From assembly GCF_014654205.1 (NCBI RefSeq), contig NZ_BNAW01000042.1, positions 20,422 to 84,421 of the forward strand: a stretch of DNA of 64,000 bases, written 5' to 3'. How positions within the stretch are numbered: the stretch's first letter is position 1; each line of letters begins with the position of its first letter. Shown here piece by piece: positions 16,984 through 24,661 of this stretch. Origin of the DNA: Amycolatopsis bullii. Its GTDB lineage: Bacteria > Actinomycetota > Actinomycetes > Mycobacteriales > Pseudonocardiaceae. A program made the translations under genes and the position numbers. The notes beneath the pieces were generated by a model. It saw only the letters and a list, made by a program, of their open reading frames with translations. It had not been told where the DNA came from and made no database searches.

Positions 16984-17406
16984 TCAGGCCCGGCCCACCG
17001 GATTCCCGGCGTAGGCGGCCAGCCGTTCGTCGAAGCCGTCCCCGGTGCCGGGTCTGCGGAAGTCCGGGGGATCCGGCCGGCCGGGGTACTTCTCGCCGTA
17101 CAGGCCGGTCACGAACTCCACGACGGCTTCCGGGGCCGGCAGGACGTCCTCACCCAGGTACGCCAGCACGATGACTTCGTCCCCGGTCGACGACTCGACC
17201 GCCGCGGACCAGCCGTCGCGTTCGTCCCAGAGGAGGGCCACCTCGTGCTCGGGGAACCGCGCGAGCCGCCGCTCCAGCGCGACATACGCCCCGGCGGGGA
17301 CGTCCACCTCGCAGAACCAGGCGGGAGCGTCCAGCTTGGCCGCGACGGCCAGCAGGTACTGCCGCAGCCCGCGCGCCGCCGCGCCGAGCCCGTCCCGTTC
17401 GCTCAT
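16984..17406 (-). CDS. DUF6292 family protein
   Basis: 140 aa, convergent with the VOC gene and only one base away from it. GLRQYLLAVAAKLDAP near the N-terminus, CEVDVPAGAYVALERRLARFP, VALLWDERDGWSAAVES and VIVLAYLGEDVLPAPEAVV are the conserved segments of this Pseudonocardiaceae-enriched family. A GGGAGCGGG leader precedes the ATG at 17406; upstream in-frame codons lack similarity. These proteins often lie beside regulators in Amycolatopsis and Saccharothrix, but their role is unknown. Confidence 0.75.
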   Translation of the reverse strand: MSERDGLGAAARGLRQYLLAVAAKLDAPAWFCEVDVPAGAYVALERRLARFPEHEVALLWDERDGWSAAVESSTGDEVIVLAYLGEDVLPAPEAVVEFVTGLYGEKYPGRPDPPDFRRPGTGDGFDERLAAYAGNPVGRA

Positions 17407-17489
17407 CCCGCTCCCGCCTCTTCGGTCGGTGCCCCCATCGGGTGATACCCCGTCACCCACCCGGTCAACCCGGGGGTGACCCTGGTGTG

Positions 17490-18131
17490 TCACGGGCCGA
17501 GCAGGGCGAGGACGTCGTCGTCCTCCAGCTGGCGGAAATCGGCGTACCACTGGCCGACCGCGCGAAAATCCGGCGGTTCGGCGACGCAGACGACGTCATC
17601 GGCTTCGTGCCGCATCCGGGTGACAGCGCCAGGAGCCGCGACGGGCGCGGCGAAGACGAGCGTCCGCGGACTTGCCGCGCGGAGGTCACGCAAGGCCGCC
17701 GTCGCGGTGACACCGGTCGCGAGCCCGTCGTCGACGAGGAGAACGTCACGGTGGGTGAGGACGGCGGGCGGCCGGCCGGCGCGGTAGCGCTCCAGCCGGC
17801 GGCGCGCCTCCGCTCGTTCGCGGGTTTCGGTCCGGGCCATCCGCGCGGCGGTCAGGTCCAGCGTGCGCAGGGCGGCCGCGTCGTAGATCGCCGGGCCGTG
17901 CGGGGTGACCGCGCCGACGCCGAACTCGCGATGGCCCGGCGCGCCGATCTTGCGGGCGACCGCGACGTCCAGTTCTGCGCCGAGCCGCCGCGCGACGACG
18001 GCGGCCACCGGCACCCCGCCGCGGGCGAGCCCGAGCACGACCGGGTCGGCCCAGTCCCGGTGCCGCAGCTCGCCCGCGAGGCAGCGGCCGCCGTGCTCCC
18101 GGTCGGCGAAGATCCGCGGCCGCACGGGCAT
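17490..18131 (-). CDS. Phosphoribosyltransferase-fold protein
   Basis: Type I phosphoribosyltransferase-like protein of 213 aa. LGLARGGVPVAAVVARRLG is the N-terminal flexible-loop region and DVLLVDDGLATGVTA carries the PRPP-binding acidic pair. Similar stand-alone proteins in actinomycetes are annotated as phosphoribosyltransferases without a known base substrate and are often linked to dormancy/stress genes. It is preceded on the same strand by the DUF6221 gene with a 4-base gap. Confidence 0.78.
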   Translation of the reverse strand: MPVRPRIFADREHGGRCLAGELRHRDWADPVVLGLARGGVPVAAVVARRLGAELDVAVARKIGAPGHREFGVGAVTPHGPAIYDAAALRTLDLTAARMARTETRERAEARRRLERYRAGRPPAVLTHRDVLLVDDGLATGVTATAALRDLRAASPRTLVFAAPVAAPGAVTRMRHEADDVVCVAEPPDFRAVGQWYADFRQLEDDDVLALLGP

Positions 18132-18135
18132 CAGG

Positions 18136-18474
18136 TCACGGGCGCCACTCGTCGCGCCAGTCGGGGTGGGCTTCGTACACGGACGCGATGAGCTTGACGG
18201 ACACGTCGTCGTGCGTGTCGCGGACCTCGCGGCGCAGGAACTCGGCCTTTTCGGCGAACGGCACCGGGTGCCGGTCCTCCATCGCCTCGACCGGCCCGCC
18301 GGCGAGGATCAGCCCGTCGCCGTCGTCGGCGTACATGATCCGCAGCCGCCCGCGCCGCTCGGCCTCGTCGATCAGCGGCAGCTCCCCCGCCCGGACGCGC
18401 TCTTCGTCCTCCGCGAGCCGGGCGAGCACGAATTCGTCGAGCTTCGCGGTCGTGGTGTCGTCGAGATTGGTCAT
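18136..18474 (-). CDS. DUF6221 family protein
   Basis: A 112-aa acidic protein: LDEFVLARLAEDEERVRAGE near the N-terminus, a conserved central segment LILAGGPVEAMEDRHP, and YEAHPDWRDEWRP at the end. The last motif is the hallmark of DUF6221, a family of small actinobacterial proteins that is highly expanded in Streptomyces. ATG 18474 is the only start consistent with that pattern. It probably forms an operon with the phosphoribosyltransferase gene downstream. Confidence 0.72.
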   Translation of the reverse strand: MTNLDDTTTAKLDEFVLARLAEDEERVRAGELPLIDEAERRGRLRIMYADDGDGLILAGGPVEAMEDRHPVPFAEKAEFLRREVRDTHDDVSVKLIASVYEAHPDWRDEWRP

Positions 18475-18503
18475 GGGGCCGGGATACCCGCGCGGCCCCG
18501 CCC

Positions 18504-19040
18504 TCAAGCGTCGGCCCGGCTCAGCCGCCGGGCCACCGCGAACCCGGTGCCGAGCAGGACGGCGCCCCCGGTGAGCCACGGCCACAGCGGCACCGGGCCG
18601 TCGCCGTCCGGGCGCGTCACCGCCGCGGCGGCCGGCACCGCCGCTCCCGGCCCCGCCACGGTGAGCCGGAACGCGACGGTGCCCGAGACCGGGTGGCCGT
18701 CGGCGGAGGTGACGCGGTACCGGATGGTGTAGGCGCCGGCCGGGCCGAGGGGACGCAGCGGCGCGGACACCCGGGCGTCCACAACGGACGCCGGCCCGGC
18801 CTCCCAGTGCGAAGTGCCGTCGGGCCCGAGCACCGCCAGTTCGGTGAACCGGTTCTCCACCGGCTCGTTGAACTCGAGCACGGCCTCGGCCGGGGCCGTG
18901 GCGAGCGAGGCGTCCGCGGCCGGGGAGCTGGACACCAGCACGCTGTGCGCGGCCGCCGCGGGCGCGTCCAGCAGGACCGCGCACCCGGCGGCCGCCAGCG
19001 CGGCGGCGATGCGGACCGGGAAAGACCAGCGGGAAGTCAT
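18504..19040 (-). CDS. CopC-domain copper-binding membrane protein
   Basis: 178 aa. The signal peptide (about 1-34) ends in AAAA before HSVLVSSSPAADA, placing His as the first mature residue, the usual CopC copper ligand. The domain continues with EFNEPVENRFTELAVLGPDG and YRVTSADGHPVSGTVAFRL, with a second His. A C-terminal helix (about 149-170) anchors it outside the membrane. CopC proteins bind extracytoplasmic copper and pair with CopD, which is encoded nearby at 20009 on the other strand. A 372-base control region separates the two directions. Confidence 0.85.
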   Translation of the reverse strand: MTSRWSFPVRIAAALAAAGCAVLLDAPAAAAHSVLVSSSPAADASLATAPAEAVLEFNEPVENRFTELAVLGPDGTSHWEAGPASVVDARVSAPLRPLGPAGAYTIRYRVTSADGHPVSGTVAFRLTVAGPGAAVPAAAAVTRPDGDGPVPLWPWLTGGAVLLGTGFAVARRLSRADA

Positions 19041-19412
19041 GGTTTCTCGCCTTCTCGGGAATTAGAGCGATGGGCCGAACGTAACGAGCGGATCCGGGGC
19101 CGCGGCGGAAGACCGTGAAACGGCTGTGTTAAGCAATTCTCACCGGCCCGCTCGCGCAATCGGGCAAATCGGACCACTGCTCCGATGGATCGTGCAGCCG
19201 ATCACCCGAACAGCGCAGCAGATGCGGCTTTCGGTCCAGATCCTCACCGCTTCGCGCCACCAAGAGGCCGGTCAACGTTACGCGGCCTTCACGTGAACAT
19301 CACCCCGCGTAACGCGCCGGCTGGTTTATTGCTCGCACATCCCGTTCTTTCCCACTATCCCGGAATTGCCGGTCGGACCGGGAACGAATTCCCTTCTTTG
19401 GAGGACGAAACC
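19041..19412. promoter_or_regulatory. Divergent control region of the copper/cupredoxin locus
   Basis: 372 bases without a gene, less G+C-rich than its flanks. It contains a dyad GTTACGCGG (19277-19285) / CCGCGTAAC (19305-19313) and a further CGTAAC at 19080-19085, so three copies of the GTTACG core. Promoters for the divergent CopC and proline-rich genes must lie here. The regulator is unknown. Confidence 0.55.
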
Positions 19413-20012
19413 GTGCGAGGACCCGCCCTGCGCCGTGACCACGTCATCGCCGCGAGTCTCGCCGGCGCGGTCGTGGTCGTCGTCGGCTACGCGTCCGGCA
19501 TCGGGCTGCGCCCGGGCACCACCACCGCCGCCGCCCCGCCCGCGGTGGCGGACGGCGGGAACCCCGTCACCCCGGAAACACCCGGCACACCACCACTTCC
19601 GGCCGGCCCGCTCCCCACCGGCGGTCCGCAATCCCCGCTGCCCGCGTTGCCGGTGGACGCCCCGTCGGCGGTCACGATGCCTTCGATGCCCCCGATGCCC
19701 GGCGACATCGGCGCGGCCCCGGTCCCGGACCCGGGCTCTCCCGATCCCGGCGCCGCACCTCCCCCGGCCTCCCCCGAGCCGACGACGACGGTGCCACCCC
19801 CACCGCCCGGAACCGACGTGCCCGCGTGCCAACCCGGTGTGGCGCAACAGCTCCTGGAGACCGTCGGCGGGCTGCCGCTGCTCGGCACCGTCACCACCGG
19901 GCTCGGCATGACCGGGCCCGACGGGGCCGGTGCGCTCATCCTCGGCTACTGCCGCACGGCCGACGGCGGTCTCGAACCCGCCATGGTGCCCACCGTCCCG
20001 AGTGGACGGTGA
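19413..20012 (+). CDS. Proline-rich membrane-anchored extracellular protein
   Basis: 199 aa starting GTG after a TTGGAGGAC site. A single hydrophobic helix at about 11-29 would serve as signal anchor. Residues 40-145 are Pro/Ala/Gly/Thr-rich and disordered. The C-terminal part has two cysteines, CQPGVAQQLLETVGGLPLLG and LGYC, suggesting a small disulfide-linked domain. Its stop overlaps the CopD start, so it is co-translated with the copper gene. No family is recognised; it may be a wall-spanning partner of the cupredoxins. Confidence 0.65.
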   Translation: MRGPALRRDHVIAASLAGAVVVVVGYASGIGLRPGTTTAAAPPAVADGGNPVTPETPGTPPLPAGPLPTGGPQSPLPALPVDAPSAVTMPSMPPMPGDIGAAPVPDPGSPDPGAAPPPASPEPTTTVPPPPPGTDVPACQPGVAQQLLETVGGLPLLGTVTTGLGMTGPDGAGALILGYCRTADGGLEPAMVPTVPSGR

Positions 20013-20923
20013 ACGTGGACCCCGTCAAGGCGTGGTACGTGCTCGCCCGCACCGTCGACTACGCCGGTCTCACCCTGTTCGCCGGCGGGCTGCTGTTCCT
20101 CGCCGTGCTCTGGCCCGCGGGCGCCGGCCACCGCGGGGCGCGTTCGGTGCTGATCACCGGCTGGGTGCTCGGCCTGCTCGGCACCCTCTCCGGCCTCGGC
20201 CTGCAGGCGGCGTGGGCCGCGCAGCGCCCGCCCGGCGACTTCCTGGCCTGGGACCTGCTCAGCCAGGCGGTGGACAGCCAGTTCGGGCGGATCTGGTTCG
20301 CCAGGGCCCTGCTGTGGCTGCTCGGCGGGGTGGTGCTGGCCTGGTTGCTGCAACGCGGCCGGGACGCGGCCACGGCGGTGCCCTGGCGCGTCGGGGCCGG
20401 AGCGATTCTGCTCGGCCTGCTCCGCACGACCGGGCTCACCGGCCACGCGGTGGAGAGCACCCGGCCGTGGTTGACGCAGCTGGCGGACTTCGCGCACCTG
20501 GCGGGCGCTTCGGCCTGGATCGGGGGGCTGGCCGTGCTGCTGTTCGGCGTCCTGGCCCGCCGTGATCCCGGGGAACTCGCCTCGGTGATCCCCCGCTACT
20601 CGAAGCTGGCGATGACGTCGGTCGGCGTCGTGGTCGCCGCGGGGGTCGTACTCGCGTGGCAGACCGTCGGCAGCGTCGGCCGCTTGTTCGGCACGACCTA
20701 CGGGAAGACGCTGCTGGTCAAGCTGGCCGTGCTCGCCGCCGTGCTGCTGGCCGCGCAGTTCAGCCGCCGCTGGGTGGGCCGCCGCCTCGACTTCGCCGTC
20801 GTCCTGCGCGGGGACGCCGCCACCGTCCGCCCCTTCGTCCATTCCGTCGCCGCCGAGACCACGCTCGTGCTCGTGGTCCTGCTCGCGGCGAGCTTCCTCG
20901 TCACGGCCAGTCCCGGCCGCTGA
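20009..20923 (+). CDS. CopD-family copper resistance membrane protein
   Basis: 304 aa with about eight membrane helices. LADFAHLAGASAWIGGLAVLLF is the conserved CopD segment with His in the membrane, ending in GGL. The N-terminal half TVDYAGLTLFAGGLLFL and the C-terminal FVHSVAAETTLVLVVLLAASFLV fit the family. GTG 20009 overlaps the upstream stop; GTG 20015 is an alternative. CopD is thought to move copper across the membrane together with CopC. Here it is followed by two cupredoxins, implying a copper delivery system rather than simple resistance. Confidence 0.82.
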   Translation: MNVDPVKAWYVLARTVDYAGLTLFAGGLLFLAVLWPAGAGHRGARSVLITGWVLGLLGTLSGLGLQAAWAAQRPPGDFLAWDLLSQAVDSQFGRIWFARALLWLLGGVVLAWLLQRGRDAATAVPWRVGAGAILLGLLRTTGLTGHAVESTRPWLTQLADFAHLAGASAWIGGLAVLLFGVLARRDPGELASVIPRYSKLAMTSVGVVVAAGVVLAWQTVGSVGRLFGTTYGKTLLVKLAVLAAVLLAAQFSRRWVGRRLDFAVVLRGDAATVRPFVHSVAAETTLVLVVLLAASFLVTASPGR

Positions 20924-20946
20924 TCGACCTGCGAAAGGAGTCCTCG

Positions 20947-21945
20947 ATGGACAACCCCACCCCCACCGCCCCCGAGCAGCCGGAGGTGGTGCGACGACGG
21001 CGGACCTGGCCGGTCGCCGTGGCGATCCTGGCACTGGCGACGGCGTTGTTCAGCCTCGCCACGCTGCGCGGCGGCCGGACCGAGCAGGCCGCACCGAGCC
21101 AGGCCGCGAACGTCGACCTGGCCGCACTGGCCCAGCAGGGGCCGCTGGCCGTCCCGCTGTACCAGGGACTCGTCCATGACCAGGCCGGCGGGGCCGCCGC
21201 TCCGGCCGCCGCTCCGGCCGCCGCTCCGGCCGCGGCGCCGTCCGGCAAGTCGGTCGAGGCCATGGGCTACAAGTTCTCGCCTGCCGACCTGACGATCGCC
21301 GTCGGCGACACCGTGACGTGGACCAACCACGACACCGCGCCGCACAACATCGTCGTCACCGACGGGCCGGAGAAGTTCACGTCGCCGACCCTGCAGACCG
21401 GCCAGACCTTCAGCCACACCTTCACCAAGGCGGGCAAGTACTCGTACTACTGCTCGATCCACCCCGACATGAAGGCGACGGTCACCGTGACCGGCGCGGC
21501 GCCCACCAGCGCCCCGCCGTCCTCGACCCCGACGTCCGCTCCGACCTCGGCACCGAGCCACTCGATGCCGGCGCCGTCCACCCCGGCCGGCGGCGGCTCC
21601 TGCGTGCCGAAGGCGGTCCTGCAGCCGATCCTCGACCACGTCAAGAGCGCGCACCTGGAGACCTCACCGGGCCAGCAGGTGCAGGACATCCTCAACCTGG
21701 ACCAGTACATCAAGACCCACACGGTGTGGCTGGAAACCGTGCTCGCCCCGGCGTTCGACGGCTCGGCGAGCCAGGTCGTCACCGACACGCTCGCGCCGAT
21801 CATCGCGCACATCAAGAGCGCGCACCTCGAGGAGTCGCCGGTTCAGCAGGTGACCGACCTGCTGAACCTGGACCAGTACATCAAGACGCACACCGTGTGG
21901 CTCGAGAACGTGCTCACGCCGCTGCTCGGCCAGGCGAGCTGCTGA
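20947..21945 (+). CDS. Membrane-anchored cupredoxin with duplicated C-terminal repeat
   Basis: 332 aa. Cytoplasmic tail 1-20, one membrane helix 21-41, an Ala/Pro repeat linker 81-98, and a plastocyanin-like cupredoxin domain 101-183. Its type-1 copper ligands are all present: H133, C169, H172, M175. A Ser/Thr/Pro linker follows (184-215). Then come two copies of a roughly 48-residue unit (225-268 and 278-325), sharing SAHLE-SP-QQV and NLDQYIKTHTVWLE. Cys219 and Cys332 bracket the repeats. AAAGGAG precedes the ATG. The cupredoxin should be an extracytoplasmic electron or copper carrier; the repeat unit is not recognised. Confidence 0.82.
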   Translation: MDNPTPTAPEQPEVVRRRRTWPVAVAILALATALFSLATLRGGRTEQAAPSQAANVDLAALAQQGPLAVPLYQGLVHDQAGGAAAPAAAPAAAPAAAPSGKSVEAMGYKFSPADLTIAVGDTVTWTNHDTAPHNIVVTDGPEKFTSPTLQTGQTFSHTFTKAGKYSYYCSIHPDMKATVTVTGAAPTSAPPSSTPTSAPTSAPSHSMPAPSTPAGGGSCVPKAVLQPILDHVKSAHLETSPGQQVQDILNLDQYIKTHTVWLETVLAPAFDGSASQVVTDTLAPIIAHIKSAHLEESPVQQVTDLLNLDQYIKTHTVWLENVLTPLLGQASC

Positions 21946-22004
21946 TCCCGGCGGGTGGCCCGGCCGTCCGGGCCACCCGCCCCCCTTCTCCGGAGGCCAT
22001 CCCC

Positions 22005-22457
22005 ATGTCCGACACCGCCTTCCTGCCCACCGCGACCGGCTACGCCCTGCGCCGCGACCGGTGCGTCATCGAGGTTTCCCCGCGCCCACCGCTGTTCCGC
22101 GGCCGCCTGACCGCGACCGGCGGGCACTGGGCACCCGGCGCCGCGCTCACCGTCACCCTCGACCCCGGCTCGCTGCGGACTCCGCTTCCGTTCCTCGGCC
22201 GGGCGTTCCGCGGCGAGGACCTCACCTTCACCGCCGGCGAAGTCGCCGAAGACCCGTTCGTCGTCGAAGGCAGCGTGGCCGGGCGGGCCGTGCGGCTGCG
22301 CGGCGACGTCCGGCACCGGGACTCCGGGAGCGTCGTCGTCTGGGCCGCGGGGGTCGTCCTCCCGGCCCGCCGGAAGCCCGCGCACGCCGGACGGCTGGTC
22401 CGGCTGCTGGCCCGGCGCCGGCTGCGCGTCGAGATCGCGATCGAGTTCCGCCGATGA
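22005..22457 (+). CDS. YceI-like beta-barrel protein, tentative
   Basis: 150 aa with no signal peptide. Alternating beta pattern with VIEVSPRPPLFRGRLTATGG, VTLDPGSLRTPLPFLGRAFRG and VEGSVAGRAVRLRGDVRH, reminiscent of the lipocalin-fold YceI family (LDPASLDT-type strand and a charged C-terminus). CCGGAGG lies before the ATG. It is wedged between two cupredoxin genes and overlaps the second by four bases. YceI proteins bind isoprenoid-like ligands; that role here is a guess. Confidence 0.55.
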   Translation: MSDTAFLPTATGYALRRDRCVIEVSPRPPLFRGRLTATGGHWAPGAALTVTLDPGSLRTPLPFLGRAFRGEDLTFTAGEVAEDPFVVEGSVAGRAVRLRGDVRHRDSGSVVVWAAGVVLPARRKPAHAGRLVRLLARRRLRVEIAIEFRR

Positions 22458-23080
22458 GGCGCGCCGCCCTGGCCGTCGCCGGTCTCCTGGTGTTCCTGAA
22501 CCTGCCGTTCGCGGGCCCGGCCGCCGCGGCGGCGCAGCAGGTGATGATGCAGGGCTACGCCTTCTCCCCCGCCGCGCTCACCGTGCGCGTCGGCGACACG
22601 GTCACGTGGATGCAGCACGACGAGGCTCCGCACGACGTCGTCACGACGAGCGCGCCGGTCGCGTTCCGCAGCCCGCAGCTGTCGGCCGGGCAAAGCTGGA
22701 GCTACACCTTCCGGCAGCCGGGCACCTACCAGTACTACTGCTCGGTGCACCCCGATATGCGGGCCTCGGTGACGGTGCTGCCCGCGCCCACGACGGCACC
22801 GCCGCAGCCCGCGAGCTCGGCCCCGCGGACCACGCCGTCGCGGACGGCGGCCGCCGCGGTGCCGGTGACCACAGCTCCGGCCACGAGTGCCCCGGCCACC
22901 ACGTCCGCGGCCGCCGCCGCTCCGGCCGCTCCCGCCGCTCCGGCCACCGAGCCGCCGCCCGCGGTCCAGCAGGCCACCGCGGCCACCCCGCCCACCTTGG
23001 ACCCGATGCTGCTGGTCGCCGGGCTCGTCACCGGGATCGCGGTGCTGTGCCTGCTCCTGCTGAGCTCGCGGCGGGCGTGA
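22454..23080 (+). CDS. Secreted, C-terminally anchored cupredoxin
   Basis: 208 aa. Signal peptide 1-26 ending in AAAA, cupredoxin domain about 28-108 with the full ligand set H60, C96, H99, M102. A Pro/Thr/Ala linker (111-185) follows, and a C-terminal membrane helix (187-204) ends in SSRRA, as in wall-spanning tail-anchored proteins. The sequence PHDVV and YYCSVHPDM parallels the PHNIV and YYCSIHPDM of the cupredoxin at 20947, so the two are paralogues with opposite membrane orientation. It overlaps the YceI-like gene by four bases. Confidence 0.85.
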   Translation: MRRAALAVAGLLVFLNLPFAGPAAAAAQQVMMQGYAFSPAALTVRVGDTVTWMQHDEAPHDVVTTSAPVAFRSPQLSAGQSWSYTFRQPGTYQYYCSVHPDMRASVTVLPAPTTAPPQPASSAPRTTPSRTAAAAVPVTTAPATSAPATTSAAAAAPAAPAAPATEPPPAVQQATAATPPTLDPMLLVAGLVTGIAVLCLLLLSSRRA

Positions 23081-23174
23081 TTTTCTGTCCGCAACCTGTC
23101 CCGGAAAAGGACTGGACCAATAATATCGGCACCGGAAAATGAGGAGGATCGCCCTTCAGCGCGGAAGGTGACCG

Positions 23175-24605
23175 ATGAACCTCCTCATTCCCCTGTTGAC
23201 CGCTGTCCTGGCGGCCGCTCCGACGCCGACGCCGTCGGCCACACCATTCGCGGCCATCTGCAACAAGTACTGCGACGCGCGAGATCCCGCGTCGTCGCCG
23301 GGCGATCGCGAAGGCCCGTCGGCCGGCGTCGGCGGCCGGCGGATCTCCCTGCACCTCGACGACGGCGACGCCATGGGCTGGGCGGCGATCACCGGCGGCG
23401 CCGCCGGGGACCACGTCTGGCTGGACCGCTCGTTCGACGCCGGGCGCACGTGGGCGTCGGGCAGCAAACTGGGCGACACCGCCACGCCGTCCGGGGCGAC
23501 GGGCTGGCGGACGCTGATGTACAACGCCGACGACTGGGCGAACAAGGGCGTCGGCCTGCTGCGCGCGTGCGGTCAGCCCGCGGGGTCGGGCACGATCGCC
23601 TGCACCGGCTGGGCGCGTCCGACCTGGAACGCCTGGGACCGCCGCACCGCCGCGGCCACCGCGCTGATGGAGCGGTACAACCTCGGCACCGGCCTGTTCG
23701 ACACGACCGGGTGGTGGAACTCGGCCAACGCGCTCACCGCGATCATCGGCAACATCCGCGTCAGCGGCATGAACAGCTACCGCTACGCGATCGACACGAC
23801 GTACACGAAGAACCTCGCCGCCCAGGGCGGCCAGTTCCGCAACGACTACCTCGACGACACCGGCTGGTGGGGCCTCGCCTGGGTCGCCGCCTACGACCTG
23901 ACCGGTGACGGCAAGTACCTGAACACCGCCCGCGCCGACGCGGACCACATGTACGCCTATTGGGACGGCGTCTGCGGCGGCGGGGTCTGGTGGAGCACGA
24001 GCCGCACCTACAAGAACGCCATCCCGAACTCCCTGTACATCCAGCTGAACGCGGCCCTGCACAACCGCATCCCGGGCGACACGGCGTACCTCGCGCGGGC
24101 CCGGGCGGGCTGGACCTGGTTCGCCGGCAGCGGGATGATCAACGGCTCGAACCTGGTCAACGACGGCCTGACCTCGACGTGCGCCAACAACGGCCAGGCG
24201 GTGTGGTCGTACAACCAGGGCGTGCCACTGGCGGCGCTGGCCGAGCTGAACCGAGCCACCGGCGACGCGAGCCTGCTGACGAAGGCCCGTGCGATGGCGA
24301 ACGCGTCGACGACGAACGGCTCGCTGAACCCGGGCGGCATCCTCCGCGACCCGGGCGAGACGGCGGGCGGCGGCGGCGCGGACGGCCCGACGTTCAAGGG
24401 CGTGTACGCCCGGGATCTGGCGGTGCTGAACGCGGCCCTCCCGGACCACCCGTACACGGCGTACTTGCAGCGCCAGGCGAACTCGGCGTATGCCAACGAC
24501 CGCACCAGCGCGGACGCCTACGGGCTGATGTGGGCAGGCCCGTTCGACCTGTCCGACGCGGCCCGCCAGCAGAGCGCCCTCGACCTGATGAACGCCGCCC
24601 CCTGA
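23175..24605 (+). CDS. Secreted GH76-family glycosidase (alpha-1,6-mannanase-like)
   Basis: 476 aa with a short signal peptide (about 1-16) and a Pro/Thr stretch. Residues 30-130 form a small beta region; the rest is an (alpha/alpha)6 toroid. The catalytic Asp pair is D227-D228 in YLDDTGWWGLAW, preceded by GWWNSANALTAI and followed by CGGGVWWS and YKNAIPNSLYIQL, all GH76 landmarks. Bacterial GH76 enzymes cut alpha-1,6-mannan, a component of fungal walls and of actinobacterial lipomannan. The N-terminal region resembles the extra domain used by secreted Streptomyces proteins. A GGAAGG site precedes the ATG. Confidence 0.87.
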   Translation: MNLLIPLLTAVLAAAPTPTPSATPFAAICNKYCDARDPASSPGDREGPSAGVGGRRISLHLDDGDAMGWAAITGGAAGDHVWLDRSFDAGRTWASGSKLGDTATPSGATGWRTLMYNADDWANKGVGLLRACGQPAGSGTIACTGWARPTWNAWDRRTAAATALMERYNLGTGLFDTTGWWNSANALTAIIGNIRVSGMNSYRYAIDTTYTKNLAAQGGQFRNDYLDDTGWWGLAWVAAYDLTGDGKYLNTARADADHMYAYWDGVCGGGVWWSTSRTYKNAIPNSLYIQLNAALHNRIPGDTAYLARARAGWTWFAGSGMINGSNLVNDGLTSTCANNGQAVWSYNQGVPLAALAELNRATGDASLLTKARAMANASTTNGSLNPGGILRDPGETAGGGGADGPTFKGVYARDLAVLNAALPDHPYTAYLQRQANSAYANDRTSADAYGLMWAGPFDLSDAARQQSALDLMNAAP

Positions 24606-24610
24606 CCGCG

Positions 24611-24654
24611 TCGTGAGTGGTAAAGCGGGTTAGAACCCGCCTTACCACTCACGA
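24611..24654. terminator. 21-bp hairpin between convergent genes
   Basis: Arms 24611-24631 and 24634-24654 pair with one mismatch around a 2-base loop. It lies between the convergent GH76 and htpG stops, so it probably terminates both. There is no T run; it looks like another REP-like hairpin of this genome. Confidence 0.78.
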
Positions 24655-24661
24655 GCGTGGG

